Positions 1 to 8,666 of a DNA stretch of 55,574 nt are shown here, in pieces. The position numbers and the translations under genes were made by a program. The stretch is from Dehalococcoidia bacterium UBA2158 (GTDB taxonomy: Bacteria > Chloroflexota > Dehalococcoidia > Lucifugimonadales > UBA3495): contig DCWQ01000051.1 of NCBI GenBank assembly GCA_002328185.1, forward strand, positions 63,499 to 119,072, given 5' to 3'. Each line of letters opens with the position of its first letter. The first letter of the stretch is position 1. The notes beneath the pieces are model-generated. The model ran no database searches, had not been told where the DNA came from, and was given only the letters and a program-made list of their open reading frames with translations.

Positions 1-10
1 TCATCAACCG

Positions 11-289
11 TTAAACAGGGTCCGCGGATTCAGTGGATAATGCCGCTTCGACGAACTCCAATTGCAACTCGGTCTCTTCTTCGACACCTGGGTATCCGGC
101 ATCTTCCAAGACCTTGCTCAGGGTGTCGGTTCCATCGTGGGACTCGATCCAGGCCCGCATGACTTGTATCAGGTCGTCTTGGGCGGCTTCCAGGGTCTCG
201 CCTTCGCCTACCAGTCCCAGGTCGTCGATGCGCGCGACGTACTTGTCTTCTAACAAGTCAACTTTCGCCGTCAGGAGCACATTCTCCAT
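11..289 (-). CDS. HicB-like small protein after nuoC
   Basis: A 92-residue acidic protein. The N-terminal half (about residues 4-50) alternates short strands and a helix in the pattern of HicB-type antitoxin or DUF1902-like partial RNase H folds, with a GEGETLEAAQDDL segment. No DNA-binding tail and no HicA partner are visible. An upstream in-frame extension exists, but the ATG at 289 lies 8 bases after the nuoC stop and has a purine-rich stretch before it, so it is preferred. It sits in the nuo operon where nuoD would be expected; an ATG at bases 4-2 could begin the next gene, but this cannot be verified at the edge. The family assignment is tentative. Confidence 0.6.
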   Translation of the reverse strand: MENVLLTAKVDLLEDKYVARIDDLGLVGEGETLEAAQDDLIQVMRAWIESHDGTDTLSKVLEDAGYPGVEEETELQLEFVEAALSTESADPV

Positions 290-296
290 GATTTCT

Positions 297-875
297 CTAA
301 AACTCCTGGTACTCGTTGAATGGGAATTCTTTGCGTCCGGGATACCCCTCGAAACCTTCATAAAGCAGTAGGGGCGAAAGGTCCGGATGGCCGTCGAAGC
401 TGACACCGAACAGGTCGTGGGCTTCGCGCTCGTACCAATCGGCCGCGCGCCAAACGGAGGTCACCGATGGGATGGTGGCGTCGGAATATGGGATATCGGT
501 GCGAAGGACCAACGTTCGCTCAGGTCTCAAAGACTGCAACACGTAGACCATCTGGAAATATTCGGTGTAGTCGACGCAGGACAAACAGAGCAGCATCTGG
601 GCCCCGACGCGGGGGTCGTCCTTCATCAACCGGCAGGCATCCAGCGTGTGTTTCTTGTCGATGCTGACCTGAGGGATATCGTCCAATGCGCCGGCCTGGG
701 GATCGAATTCCTTGAGCACGTCTAGGAAATCATCCAGCAACTCTCTTCCGGCAGGGGTCAGCGCTTCCAGTGGGTCGGCGGGGGGGGTCGGTTCGGCATG
801 AGCAGCGGCCGCCGGGGTCTCACTAGACTCGGCTGGCGGTGACGCAGGTTCTTGATTCTCTTCTTGCTCAGCCAC
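297..875 (-). CDS. nuoC: NADH-quinone oxidoreductase subunit C
   Basis: A 192-residue NuoC, the 30 kDa peripheral-arm subunit of complex I that scaffolds the quinone module. The family core is clear in the second half: a VWRAADWYEREAHDLFGV segment and a C-terminal FEGYPGRKEFP stretch are the NuoC signature. The first 45 residues are a Pro/Ala/Glu-rich extension of low complexity. I chose the GTG at 875 because it overlaps the nuoB stop (TAGTG), giving translational coupling; the longer open frame has nuoB-overlapping nonsense sequence. It is cotranscribed with nuoA and nuoB. Confidence 0.93.
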   Translation of the reverse strand: MAEQEENQEPASPPAESSETPAAAAHAEPTPPADPLEALTPAGRELLDDFLDVLKEFDPQAGALDDIPQVSIDKKHTLDACRLMKDDPRVGAQMLLCLSCVDYTEYFQMVYVLQSLRPERTLVLRTDIPYSDATIPSVTSVWRAADWYEREAHDLFGVSFDGHPDLSPLLLYEGFEGYPGRKEFPFNEYQEF

Positions 876-1396
876 TATTTCCCGGCGTCCTTCATGATCT
901 TTTCCTGGAGTTTGATGATGCCGTACAAAAGAGCCTCGGGGCGGGGCGGACAGCCTGGCACATACACGTCCACTGGCACGATGTGGTCGACGCCCATCAC
1001 CACTGAATAGGAGCGGTAGTAGGGACCGCCGTTGGTGGCGCAACTGCCCATGGCAATCACCCACTTGGGCTCGGGCATCTGTTCGTAGAGCAGGCGTATG
1101 GGGTCCGCCATCTTCTTGACCACCGTGCCCGACACGATCATGACGTCTGCCTGCCGGGGCGACGGCCAGGTGACCACGCCGAAGCGGTCGAAGTCATAGT
1201 GGGCCATGTAGGTCGACATCATCTCAATGGCACAACAGGCCAGGCCGAATGAAAGTGTCCAGAGGGAGGACTTGCGGGCCATGGCGAACAGTTGGTCGGT
1301 GGATGCGGTGATGATGCCCGGCAGCTTTCCGCTGATAGCCTGGTCATACAAACTAGGGCCGGGCTGATTCCCCGATCCTACTATTATTTCTGCCAT
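875..1396 (-). CDS. nuoB: NADH-quinone oxidoreductase subunit B
   Basis: A 173-residue NuoB, which carries the terminal [4Fe-4S] cluster N2 that donates electrons to quinone. The ligands are visible as the tandem cysteines in GLACCAIEMM, the cysteine in GSCATNGG and the cysteine in PGCPPRPE. The length matches the family. The ATG at 1396 starts 13 bases inside the end of nuoA; the longer open frame reads antisense-like sequence over nuoA and is rejected. Confidence 0.96.
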   Translation of the reverse strand: MAEIIVGSGNQPGPSLYDQAISGKLPGIITASTDQLFAMARKSSLWTLSFGLACCAIEMMSTYMAHYDFDRFGVVTWPSPRQADVMIVSGTVVKKMADPIRLLYEQMPEPKWVIAMGSCATNGGPYYRSYSVVMGVDHIVPVDVYVPGCPPRPEALLYGIIKLQEKIMKDAGK

Positions 1397-1788
1397 TCTA
1401 GTACTCTCTTCTTCCACGCATAAACGATGGCGAAGAAGAGGACGCCCAGAAACATCATCATGGCGTAAAACGGGAGCACGTTGGCCTCGTTTATCTTTTC
1501 CTGCATGAAGATCACGGCCCAAGGGAAAAGAAAAACCGCTTCTACATCAAATATCAGGAACAAGATGGCGAAGATATAGAAACGGACATTGATGTTGGAC
1601 CAGGTGTACGGGGTAGGCGGTATACCGCACTCGTAGGTGGTTAGTTTCGCATCGGAGTGGCGGCGGGCGGAGAGGAACCTGGAGGCTGAGAACATACCGC
1701 CGATAGCCATAGCGGCGACAACCGCGGACAGGGCTACCGCGGTCCAGTTCTGCGTGAACAGTTCAGGGCTAAATGTTTCGAGTGTCAT
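1384..1788 (-). CDS. nuoA: NADH-quinone oxidoreductase subunit A
   Basis: A 134-residue membrane subunit of complex I with three hydrophobic segments. The family hallmarks are present: a loop with YECGIPP, followed by FYIFAILFLIFDVEAVFLFPWA, in which the acidic residues of the FDVE motif lie in a membrane helix. It is the first gene of the nuoABC segment and overlaps nuoB by 13 bases. No strong Shine-Dalgarno sequence is seen before the ATG. Confidence 0.95.
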   Translation of the reverse strand: MTLETFSPELFTQNWTAVALSAVVAAMAIGGMFSASRFLSARRHSDAKLTTYECGIPPTPYTWSNINVRFYIFAILFLIFDVEAVFLFPWAVIFMQEKINEANVLPFYAMMMFLGVLFFAIVYAWKKRVLEWQK

Positions 1789-1926
1789 CTTCGAGGGAAA
1801 TAACAGACCACCGGGATGTCGTTGGGGTATCGGTGGAACAGATAAAATAGGCTCGATTTATAGCCGAAATATACCATCGGCAGGCAAACAGTGTCAACGA
1901 ATTTCGACGCCTGGCCGACGGGAAAA

Positions 1927-3063
1927 TCAGTCACTATCCATTGCTCTCAGTTGGGTCGACGAGATATCTTCCCGAAACCAGTCTTCAGGCACATCTTTGA
2001 ACAACCCTCTGAACCCCTGTGGCACCTCGACGTCCGCGAGGGTTTTGAAAACTCCGTTGTCCTCGCGGCCTGCCACCAGGAACTTGGTGCCAGCGGCCAG
2101 CATCTCTGCCAGCGCCATCATCATGGCGTCGGGATCGTCACCGTAATAGCGTTGGGCCACCAGGCGGATGGCGGTGTCCCAGCCGACCACGAACGTCCGC
2201 CCCGGAAATAACCTAGCTTTCTTGAAGAATATCTCAGCCCTGGTGAGCACCACGGTTTCGCCGTCCGTGAATTGGGACAATCGTTTCAGTATCTCCGATT
2301 CTTCCAGGGCCGGTTTATCCACGTTGGTCACTGACAACTCAAACCCTACCTCGGTCCCAGACATCTTGCCTGCGGCTTCAGCGAGACCACGGTGGCCCAG
2401 GTGCAACGGGCTGAACGAGCCAGGCAGTAGGGTACCTGGGGCTTCCCCTTCAACGCCCATCGACCCGCCACGGAAAACCACCCAGTTCGATTCCCCGGAG
2501 AGCAGTTGGGCCAAGGGCGCCGGATGATCTGTCTGCTCGATCTCAAGTGTGTCGCCGGAGGTAAGACCCAGTTCAAGATCGGACTCCAGACCAGAGAGCA
2601 CCATCAGGGCGTGGACCAGCAGGCGGCTGACCACTTCTTCTTCGCCGGCCCGGTCCCGGAGACCTTTGTGTAGGTTCAGCAAATAGAGGGTATTACCAGT
2701 CTGGTCCCAGGCTGAGACGTAGGCCCGGTGCTCGCCCCGCTTCGGTCGGTCGGTGGCGATAGTTGCGGCGCAGGCCAGCCCCACCGGCGGGGAGTCGTCT
2801 TCAAGTTGGGACCTGGCTTTTCGATAGGCGGCCCTGGCCATGTCTTTAGCGGTTTGCGCCGAGGCCGATTGCTCCGGTTCAAAGCCCAAGAAGGAATTCA
2901 TGGACTCACGGCCGTAGGGCACCAAAGCCTCCAAGATGGTCCTGGACGCGCCGGCCACGCCCAACAACCAAGCCACTGCCTGGGTGCCAGCTCCCGACAC
3001 CGCCACCACTGCCTTTTGCGGGGTGGCATGAATTTTCTCTATGTGTGGGTGGGTTTCTTCCAT
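1927..3063 (-). CDS. CinA-C-like domain fused to a nucleotidyltransferase
   Basis: A 378-residue two-domain protein. The N-terminal part (about residues 8-170) resembles the CinA C-terminal nicotinamide-nucleotide amidase fold, including a VAGASRTILEALVPYG segment. The C-terminal part (about 210-375) is a cytidylyltransferase-like domain with the nucleotide-binding HLGH motif (residues 221-224) after PGSFSP and an ISSTQLR motif near the end. The same architecture is known to me from plant and protist proteins of unclear function. An NAD-precursor or nucleotide role is inference only. The ATG at 3063 has AGAGAG upstream; an earlier TTG at 3087 is less likely. Confidence 0.78.
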   Translation of the reverse strand: MEETHPHIEKIHATPQKAVVAVSGAGTQAVAWLLGVAGASRTILEALVPYGRESMNSFLGFEPEQSASAQTAKDMARAAYRKARSQLEDDSPPVGLACAATIATDRPKRGEHRAYVSAWDQTGNTLYLLNLHKGLRDRAGEEEVVSRLLVHALMVLSGLESDLELGLTSGDTLEIEQTDHPAPLAQLLSGESNWVVFRGGSMGVEGEAPGTLLPGSFSPLHLGHRGLAEAAGKMSGTEVGFELSVTNVDKPALEESEILKRLSQFTDGETVVLTRAEIFFKKARLFPGRTFVVGWDTAIRLVAQRYYGDDPDAMMMALAEMLAAGTKFLVAGREDNGVFKTLADVEVPQGFRGLFKDVPEDWFREDISSTQLRAMDSD

Positions 3064-3090
3064 ATTGTAATGCTCTCTTTCCGGCAATTG

Positions 3091-3208
3091 TCCCCTCTCT
3101 CGCTTGCGGGGGAGGGCTAGGGAGGGGGCAAATTACTTGCTAAAGTCCAGTCTGGATCTGGCTGAAAGGGCTCCCCCATCCTAATCTTCCCCCTCGCGAG
3201 GGGGAAGA
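3091..3208. repeat. Two copies of a GC-rich hairpin repeat (family A)
   Basis: Two intergenic elements face each other. The first (3091-3130) contains GGGGGAGGGCTAGGGAGGGG. The second (about 3168-3208) contains CCCCCATCCTAATCTTCCCC and ends in a perfect 24-base palindrome at 3185-3208 centred on CGCG. They match the CCCTxxCCTAxCCCTC pattern seen again at 12437, 31949 and 42805. These are REP-like mobile or structural repeats; function is unknown. Confidence 0.75.
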
Positions 3209-3232
3209 GACTTTCGATTGTCTCTAAGAACT

Positions 3233-3805
3233 TTACTGCCAGGGGATGTGGCTGATCTGGTCCATGGTGGAACGGGATGTTGCAATCTCAGCACTTTGTT
3301 TATTCTCCCACCGTTCCAGCCATTCCGAGGGCAGTTTGCGGCGAGCGTCCCTCCACCACAGCGGTTCGCCTTCAGACAGGGTCTGGCCGTCAATCACGTC
3401 GGCCAGGAAGCAGGTCATGTCCCCAGCGTCCATGGCGTTGATCACCCGGCAGTCCATGTAGCCAAAACAATCAGTCAGCAACGGGCTGCCAAACTTGCCG
3501 GTGGTCTTGCCAACGCCGTCCAGTTTGTCCTCGTCCCGGCCCGATACCAGGCCGAAATCGCCGATGAGGTCCAACTGTTCAGGTCTAAGGAAATTCAGGG
3601 CGAAGGCCCCGGCAGAGAGCACCATTGCATGGCTCAGATTGGTCTTGTAGAGCTGGACGACAACCCTGGGGCGATCGGGGACGATCGACGCCGCGGCGAT
3701 GGCCACTGCCATCTGCACGTTGTCCTTGCCTTGCCAGTGGCTGGTGACCGCCGCCAAAGGCGACCACAGCCTCCCCATCATCGGCGCTATCTCGGAGTGT
3801 TCCAT
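3233..3805 (-). CDS. Flavin reductase-like FMN-binding protein
   Basis: A 190-residue protein of the flavin reductase/FMN-binding split-barrel superfamily. Typical features are the N-terminal WSPLAAVTSHW strand, the PRVVVQLYKTNLSHAMV segment, and SAGAFALNFLRPEQ, where such proteins bind the FMN phosphate and isoalloxazine. The substrate is unknown. The ATG at 3805 is preceded by GGGAAG at good spacing, so an upstream 25-residue extension is excluded. Marine Chloroflexota carry many flavin-dependent monooxygenases that need such partners, but no monooxygenase lies in this window. Confidence 0.75.
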   Translation of the reverse strand: MEHSEIAPMMGRLWSPLAAVTSHWQGKDNVQMAVAIAAASIVPDRPRVVVQLYKTNLSHAMVLSAGAFALNFLRPEQLDLIGDFGLVSGRDEDKLDGVGKTTGKFGSPLLTDCFGYMDCRVINAMDAGDMTCFLADVIDGQTLSEGEPLWWRDARRKLPSEWLERWENKQSAEIATSRSTMDQISHIPWQ

Positions 3806-3896
3806 GTCGGTCTTCCCGATAAATCCCAGACTACTCTCAACCTGGAAAGTGTAGCACTGGGAAATGCCGACCACCAGCAAACCATCGCTGTGCGAC

Positions 3897-4931
3897 CTAC
3901 CAGTCGGGGGAGTGGTCTTCGGCGTCGTTGGTGGTTAAGCGGAGTTGGTTTTCGCCGTCGTCGTCCATGATAAAAATCTCGCCGGGGCCATACAGGTGAG
4001 AAACGAACGCTATCTGTTTTCCGTTCGGCGACCAAACCGGATCAAGGTCGTCGGCCTCGTTGGTGGTCAGCCGTAACTGCCGGGAACCGTCCGACTCCAT
4101 GATGTAGATCTCGCCGTTGCCGTCCCTGAACGTCACAAAGGCGATGGTGTCTCCGTCTGGAGACCAGGCCGGGGCCAGGTCGTCTTCTTCGTGCTGAGTC
4201 AAACGTGTCAGTTCCACATCGTCCTGCCAGGTGCCGTCCTTGAGCCGGCTGGCCAAGTATAGGTCGGAATTGCCCTCGAACACGCGAACGAACACGATGT
4301 GTTTCCCGTTGGGAGACCAGACCGGGCTAAAGTCGTTCTCTTCGGTCAGGTGGACTAGGTTCACGCCATCAGGATTGCGCAGCCACAGACCGCGTTCCTC
4401 TTGAGAGCCGCCCCGAGCGAACGCCAGCCACACCCCGTCGGGGGACCAGGCGCCGAGGCGGTCATCGGGAGATTCGGCGGTGATCCGCACCGGCCGGCCG
4501 CCATCGGCAGTCATCACAAAAACATCGGCGCCGCCTTCCTGATGGGATATGTAGGCCAGGTTCTCGCCGTCAGGAGACCAGAGGGGGGTTTCGTCATTTC
4601 CGGCGGCGTTGGTCAGGCGTTCGATCTTTTTCCCCTTCCCGTCAACAAGGTTGACCTCTAGGTCTCCAGACCCGTCGGAGACGAAGGCCACTTGCTTGCC
4701 GTCCGGCGACCAGACCGGGTCAAAGTCTTCGCTCGTGTTGTCGGTCAGAGGAGTGGCGATGCCCGATTCGGGATCGATGACGTAGATCTCGGCATCGCCG
4801 TCCACTTCTGACACAAAGGTGATCTTGTCTGCACCTGAGCCGCAGGCAATCACCAGCGCCGTCAGCACAAGAGGAGCGAAGCCAAGAATTCTTGCCGGTA
4901 GGAAATGTCTCAATCCGCCCATCTCACACAT
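3897..4931 (-). CDS. TolB-like beta-propeller lipoprotein
   Basis: A 344-residue exported lipoprotein: a basic N-terminus, a hydrophobic helix and a lipobox ending ALVIAC, then six or seven PD40-type repeats with the recurring WSPDGKQIAFVS signature. Such propellers resemble the TolB C-terminal domain and probably bind protein or peptide ligands on the outer side of the membrane. No Tol-Pal genes are nearby, so a Tol role should not be assumed. The start is uncertain between ATG codons at 4931 and 4922; a longer start at 4979 would place extra residues before the signal peptide. Confidence 0.85.
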   Translation of the reverse strand: MCEMGGLRHFLPARILGFAPLVLTALVIACGSGADKITFVSEVDGDAEIYVIDPESGIATPLTDNTSEDFDPVWSPDGKQVAFVSDGSGDLEVNLVDGKGKKIERLTNAAGNDETPLWSPDGENLAYISHQEGGADVFVMTADGGRPVRITAESPDDRLGAWSPDGVWLAFARGGSQEERGLWLRNPDGVNLVHLTEENDFSPVWSPNGKHIVFVRVFEGNSDLYLASRLKDGTWQDDVELTRLTQHEEDDLAPAWSPDGDTIAFVTFRDGNGEIYIMESDGSRQLRLTTNEADDLDPVWSPNGKQIAFVSHLYGPGEIFIMDDDGENQLRLTTNDAEDHSPDW

Positions 4932-5138
4932 CCGGTATCTATACGGAAGCGCCCCGTAGCCAGTGATTATAGCCAACACCGACCGCTCTTTGACCTTGCT
5001 GCGCCAGCCGGATTGGAGGAAAATTGAGCACTACGATGCGGCCGTAAGCGAGCCCTTGACACCGCCGCGTGCCTTGACTAGCATCAGCCCATCCTGCGAA
5101 TTCGCCACATTCATAACTGACAGATTGTGAGGTAGGCC

Positions 5139-6392
5139 ATGAAAGCATTAATTGGAGCCGACCTGATCGACGGCACCGGCGGGCCGGTATTGAAGGATTC
5201 GGCCATTTTGATCGACGGCGAAAGAGTCACCGAGGTGGGACCCAGAGGCGCCGTCACCCTGCCTCCAGGCACTGAAGAGATCAACCTCAGCGGCCTTACT
5301 CTGCTGCCCGGCCTGATCGATACCCACGACCATCTGGCCCACAAAAATTACAGTCTGGACAGCCGGTGGGAGATCGAGGAACCCGCCTCGGTGCACCATC
5401 TAAAGACAGCCAGGGCCATCGAAGAATCGTTGGTCGCTGGTTATACCTGCATCCGCGACGCCGGCGGTCTGGACTCAGGTTTCAAATATGCGGTGGAACA
5501 AGGCCTGCTGAACGGCCCTCGACTGCTGACATCGGTCGCCATCGTATCGCCCACAGGCGGTATCGGAGACCGGGTTGCCGGGTCGGGGCACCGAAATCCA
5601 TTCAACAACGACCCCATGCACGTGGATGGCGTGGCCAACGGCCCTGATGCCATTCGTGCACTGGTCCGTGAGTTGGTTCGGGTGGGCGCAGATGTGATCA
5701 AGTTCGCCACCACCGGGGGCGCCAGTTCCCGCTCCGGACACGGCCCCAAGGACATCGCCTTCGGTCCCGACGAGGTCAAAGCGTTGGTCGATGAAGCCAA
5801 ATCCCAAGAGAAGTACACGATGTGCCACGCTGTGGGCGGCCCGGGACTGCGCATGTGCATCGAGGCCGGGGTCGGCTCGGTCGAGCACGCCTGTTACCTG
5901 GCCGAAGACCCCGACTTGGCCAAGATGATGGCCGACAAAAACGTCTTCTTCACGCCGACGTTTGAGGTTTACGAATTTCATTCCACCATCAGCGCGCCGC
6001 ATATCATCGAGCGGACCAAGCAATTGATGCAGATACATCAGGAAAGCCTGCATCTGGCCGTCTCCGCCGGGGTGAAGGTTTCCGCGGGAACCGACGCCGG
6101 CGGGTTCGTCCACGGCGACAACGCCCGGGAGATCGAGTTGATGGTCGAACGGGGTCTCTCCAACATGCAGGCCATCCAGACCGCCACAGGCTGGGCAGCG
6201 GAGTGCATCGGCGAAGAGAAGAACTTCGGCACCGTCGGCAAGGGCAAATACGCCGACTTCCTGGTCGTGGACGGCGACCCGCTGAAGGACATCAGCGTCA
6301 TCCGCAACAAGGAAAGGATCAAAATGGTGATGAAAGGTGGGGTAGCCTACATCGACAGGCTGCCGATCGCGGAACCTCAGCTCGCAGATTAA
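5139..6392 (+). CDS. Metal-dependent amidohydrolase (imidazolonepropionase/prolidase-like)
   Basis: A 417-residue amidohydrolase-superfamily enzyme. The metal site is complete: HxH at H63/H65 after GLID, a probable carbamylated lysine K188 (VIKFATTGG), H230 (MCHA), H250 (VEHA) and catalytic D319 (GTDAGG). A small N- and C-terminal beta-sandwich closes the TIM barrel (SVIRNKERIKMVMKGG near the end). It belongs to the Xaa-Pro dipeptidase or carboxypeptidase-like branch; the substrate cannot be told. The ATG at 5139 has a weak GAGG. It stands alone between divergent TolB-like and trmD genes. Confidence 0.88.
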   Translation: MKALIGADLIDGTGGPVLKDSAILIDGERVTEVGPRGAVTLPPGTEEINLSGLTLLPGLIDTHDHLAHKNYSLDSRWEIEEPASVHHLKTARAIEESLVAGYTCIRDAGGLDSGFKYAVEQGLLNGPRLLTSVAIVSPTGGIGDRVAGSGHRNPFNNDPMHVDGVANGPDAIRALVRELVRVGADVIKFATTGGASSRSGHGPKDIAFGPDEVKALVDEAKSQEKYTMCHAVGGPGLRMCIEAGVGSVEHACYLAEDPDLAKMMADKNVFFTPTFEVYEFHSTISAPHIIERTKQLMQIHQESLHLAVSAGVKVSAGTDAGGFVHGDNAREIELMVERGLSNMQAIQTATGWAAECIGEEKNFGTVGKGKYADFLVVDGDPLKDISVIRNKERIKMVMKGGVAYIDRLPIAEPQLAD

Positions 6393-6455
6393 ATCAGCCA
6401 ACCGGAAGAAACGAAAACGCATCGGCCCAGTGAGATTTTCTTGTATGATTGACCG

Positions 6456-7223
6456 ATGCGTTTTCATGTCCTAACCCTGTTCCCGGACGCCTTCCGAGAC
6501 CCCCTGGAATACAGCATGCTGGCCCGCGCCATTGAAAAGGGCCTGGTATCCATAGATGTCACCGACATCCGCGACTATTCCCACGACCCGCACCACACAG
6601 CCGACGACTACCAGTTCGGCGGCGGCCACGGCATGGTCCTGAAGCCCGAACCGGTTTTCGAAGCCACCGAATTCGCATTGTCGGGCTATTCAGACGTAGA
6701 ACGAAAAGAGATACCGATCATCCTGTTCACCCCACAAGGCGAGATGCTGACCCAGCAGGTGGTCGAGGAACTTTCCCAATCTCCGGCCGTGGCCATGATC
6801 TGCGCCCATTACGCGGGCATCGACAACCGGGTGCCAGACTTCCTCGCCACTAGAGAGATCAGCCTAGGCGATTTCGTTCTGACCGGAGGGGAGCTACCGG
6901 CAATGGCGCTGATAGACGCTATGTCCCGGCTGGTGCCGGGGGTGATTGGTTCGCCGGAAAATGTGGCTGAGGACTCCATTTCTTCTGGCCTGCTCCAGCA
7001 CCCGCTATACACCCGCCCCGCTGAATTTCAGGGGATGGAGACGCCAGAGATATTGCTGTCCGGCCACCATGCCAACATCGAGAAATGGCGGCGGGAGCAG
7101 TCGCTGCGGCGCACCCTAGAGCGTCGGCCCGACATGCTCCTCACAGCCAAACTAAGCCCCGCCGACCTCAACTACCTGGCAACCCTGGGGTACCAACCGC
7201 CGAAACAACCGGAGCAGAACTAG
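6456..7223 (+). CDS. trmD: tRNA (guanine-N1)-methyltransferase
   Basis: A 255-residue TrmD, which methylates G37 of tRNAs read by codons starting with C, using S-adenosylmethionine in a deep trefoil knot. The signatures are the start MRFHVLTLFPDAF, the QFGGGHGMVLKPEP segment, and the knot sequence TGGELPAMALIDAMSRLVPGV. Unlike the common rpsP-rimM-trmD-rplS order, it is here uncoupled from ribosomal genes and followed 7 bases later by a thioesterase gene. Confidence 0.96.
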   Translation: MRFHVLTLFPDAFRDPLEYSMLARAIEKGLVSIDVTDIRDYSHDPHHTADDYQFGGGHGMVLKPEPVFEATEFALSGYSDVERKEIPIILFTPQGEMLTQQVVEELSQSPAVAMICAHYAGIDNRVPDFLATREISLGDFVLTGGELPAMALIDAMSRLVPGVIGSPENVAEDSISSGLLQHPLYTRPAEFQGMETPEILLSGHHANIEKWRREQSLRRTLERRPDMLLTAKLSPADLNYLATLGYQPPKQPEQN

Positions 7224-7230
7224 AACAACT

Positions 7231-7722
7231 ATGGCCAAATCCGACTTTCGATTCATGACACCGGTCCGGGTCCGCTGGATGGAGTGCGACGCCCAGGGCA
7301 TCGTCTATAACGGTGCCTATCTGGGCTACCTAGAAATTGGGCAGGCGGAGTATTACCGTAACCTGGGCTTCGCCATCTATATCATCCCTCAGAGCGGCTA
7401 TTTCGACTTCGCAGTGGTCAAAAGCACCCAAGAGTTCAAGGCCCCCGCCAAGGTTGACGAGATCATCGAGCTTCATGTCCGGGTATCCAACATAGGCAAC
7501 ACCAGCCTGACCCTAAATCTAGAGATCTACCCAGAGGGCAGCGATCGGCTCCTTACTTCCGTAGAGACTGTCTACGTGGGCTACGACGCCGCGACCGAGA
7601 CCAGCCAACCGGTCCCCGACGCCATCCGGCAGTTGGTCACTCACTTTGAGGAAACGGGCCAAGTCCTTCCGATAGAGCAGTTTCCCGAACTGGCCAGAGC
7701 AACCTCGTTCAATCAGAAGTAG
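7231..7722 (+). CDS. Hotdog-fold acyl-CoA thioesterase
   Basis: A 163-residue 4-hydroxybenzoyl-CoA thioesterase/YbgC-type protein. The catalytic aspartate lies in VRWMECDAQGIVYNGAYL, and the core sequence EFKAPAKVDEIIELHVRV fits the hotdog strands. It hydrolyses an acyl-CoA of unknown chain, in the cytoplasm. It starts 7 bases after trmD and is probably cotranscribed with it, without an obvious functional link. Confidence 0.85.
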   Translation: MAKSDFRFMTPVRVRWMECDAQGIVYNGAYLGYLEIGQAEYYRNLGFAIYIIPQSGYFDFAVVKSTQEFKAPAKVDEIIELHVRVSNIGNTSLTLNLEIYPEGSDRLLTSVETVYVGYDAATETSQPVPDAIRQLVTHFEETGQVLPIEQFPELARATSFNQK

Positions 7723-7785
7723 CGCACGAATACCGTTGACCAAATCCGTAACCCTGGCTAGACTTGGGTACGCCCCTTCCGCGGC

Positions 7786-7822
7786 TAGCTGAACGCTGAC
7801 CGCTGAGAGTTGATAGCTATCC
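7786..7822. repeat. Short dispersed repeat (family C)
   Basis: An AT/GC-mixed stretch with GCTGAACGCTGACCGCTGAGAG ends just before the PHP gene. Related strings built from AGCTGA/GCTGAC words occur at 11487, 12586, 13682 and 41885, always in intergenic space beside a gene end. No coding potential was seen. Confidence 0.5.
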
Positions 7823-8518
7823 ATGGCTCGATTATTTGACCTCCATATCCACACGACCAAAGGCAGCAGCGATAGCAGCCTGACGCCCGAAGACCTGATC
7901 CTAGAAGCCGACCGTCTCGGTCTGCGCGGCCTCTGCCTCACTGAGCACTCCGGTCCCTGGGACCGGCACGAGTTCAAGAAATTCGCCAGCCTCCACAACG
8001 TGGTGTTGATCCGTGCCATGGAGGTGGAGACCGACTACGGTCATATGCTGGCCTTCGGTCTGGACCGCTATCAGGCCGGTTATAACAAGGCCGCGGAACT
8101 GCGGAAGGCTGCAACCACAGCCGGCGGATTCGTGGTCTCCGCCCATCCCTTCAGAGGCGTGCTCAGCGGCGGACACCGCAGCCGCGCTCTCATCTACCAG
8201 TCCATCCCCGGCCCCTTACCGGAGACTCCGGAAGAGGCTCTAGACCATCCAGTGTTCAAGCTGGCCGACGCCGTAGAAGTGGCCAACGGCGGCACCATCG
8301 ACCGGGAGAATGACTTCGCAATGGCGGTGGCCGAAAAGCTAAAGCTGCCGGTGACCGGTGGCAGCGACGCCCATTCGACCCACGGCCTAGGCAAGTTCTT
8401 GACCGAGTTCACCGACGAGGTCAATACCGAAGCCGAGTTCCTCAAAGCTCTCCACTCCAAGCGGTTTCACCCCGTGACCGGCCTGCGGACAGGCAACCTC
8501 CAACCCTACGCCATTTAG
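7823..8518 (+). CDS. PHP-domain metal-dependent phosphoesterase
   Basis: A 231-residue PHP-family protein. The metal ligands are visible in order: HIH at H8/H10 (DLHIHTTKGSSDSSL), TEH in LCLTEHSG, E/H in EVETDYGHMLAFG, SAHPF, and SDAH in GGSDAHSTHGLG. Such stand-alone PHP proteins hydrolyse phosphate esters, for example small nucleotides or sugar phosphates. It lies between the thioesterase and dinG genes and may be monocistronic. Confidence 0.85.
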   Translation: MARLFDLHIHTTKGSSDSSLTPEDLILEADRLGLRGLCLTEHSGPWDRHEFKKFASLHNVVLIRAMEVETDYGHMLAFGLDRYQAGYNKAAELRKAATTAGGFVVSAHPFRGVLSGGHRSRALIYQSIPGPLPETPEEALDHPVFKLADAVEVANGGTIDRENDFAMAVAEKLKLPVTGGSDAHSTHGLGKFLTEFTDEVNTEAEFLKALHSKRFHPVTGLRTGNLQPYAI

Positions 8519-8554
8519 AGACGGCCGGACCCAGCCCAAGATTTGTCCACCGTC

Positions 8555-8573
8555 AGTTACAAGAGCTGTAACT
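8555..8573. promoter_or_regulatory. Palindrome upstream of the dinG-type gene
   Basis: A perfect inverted repeat, AGTTACA-AGAGC-TGTAACT, lies 94 bases before the dinG-type start and 37 bases after the PHP stop. There is no T-run, so it is not a standard terminator. A dimeric repressor operator is possible. It does not match the LexA boxes I know. Confidence 0.4.
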
Positions 8574-8666
8574 TTGGGGTCGAACCCGCGTCAGAACCGT
8601 GCTAAACTGCCCCAGTCATTGGTATGGCTGGCGGCGAACAGTATGTGAGGTTGTGACGGGAGTCAA

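Noticed and set aside
3897..4931. Authentic TolB of a Tol-Pal system
   Set aside because: No tolQ, tolR, tolA or pal nearby, and PD40 propellers serve many roles.
5475..6467. 330-residue open frame antisense to the amidohydrolase
   Set aside because: Shadow frame; the plus-strand enzyme has all its metal ligands.
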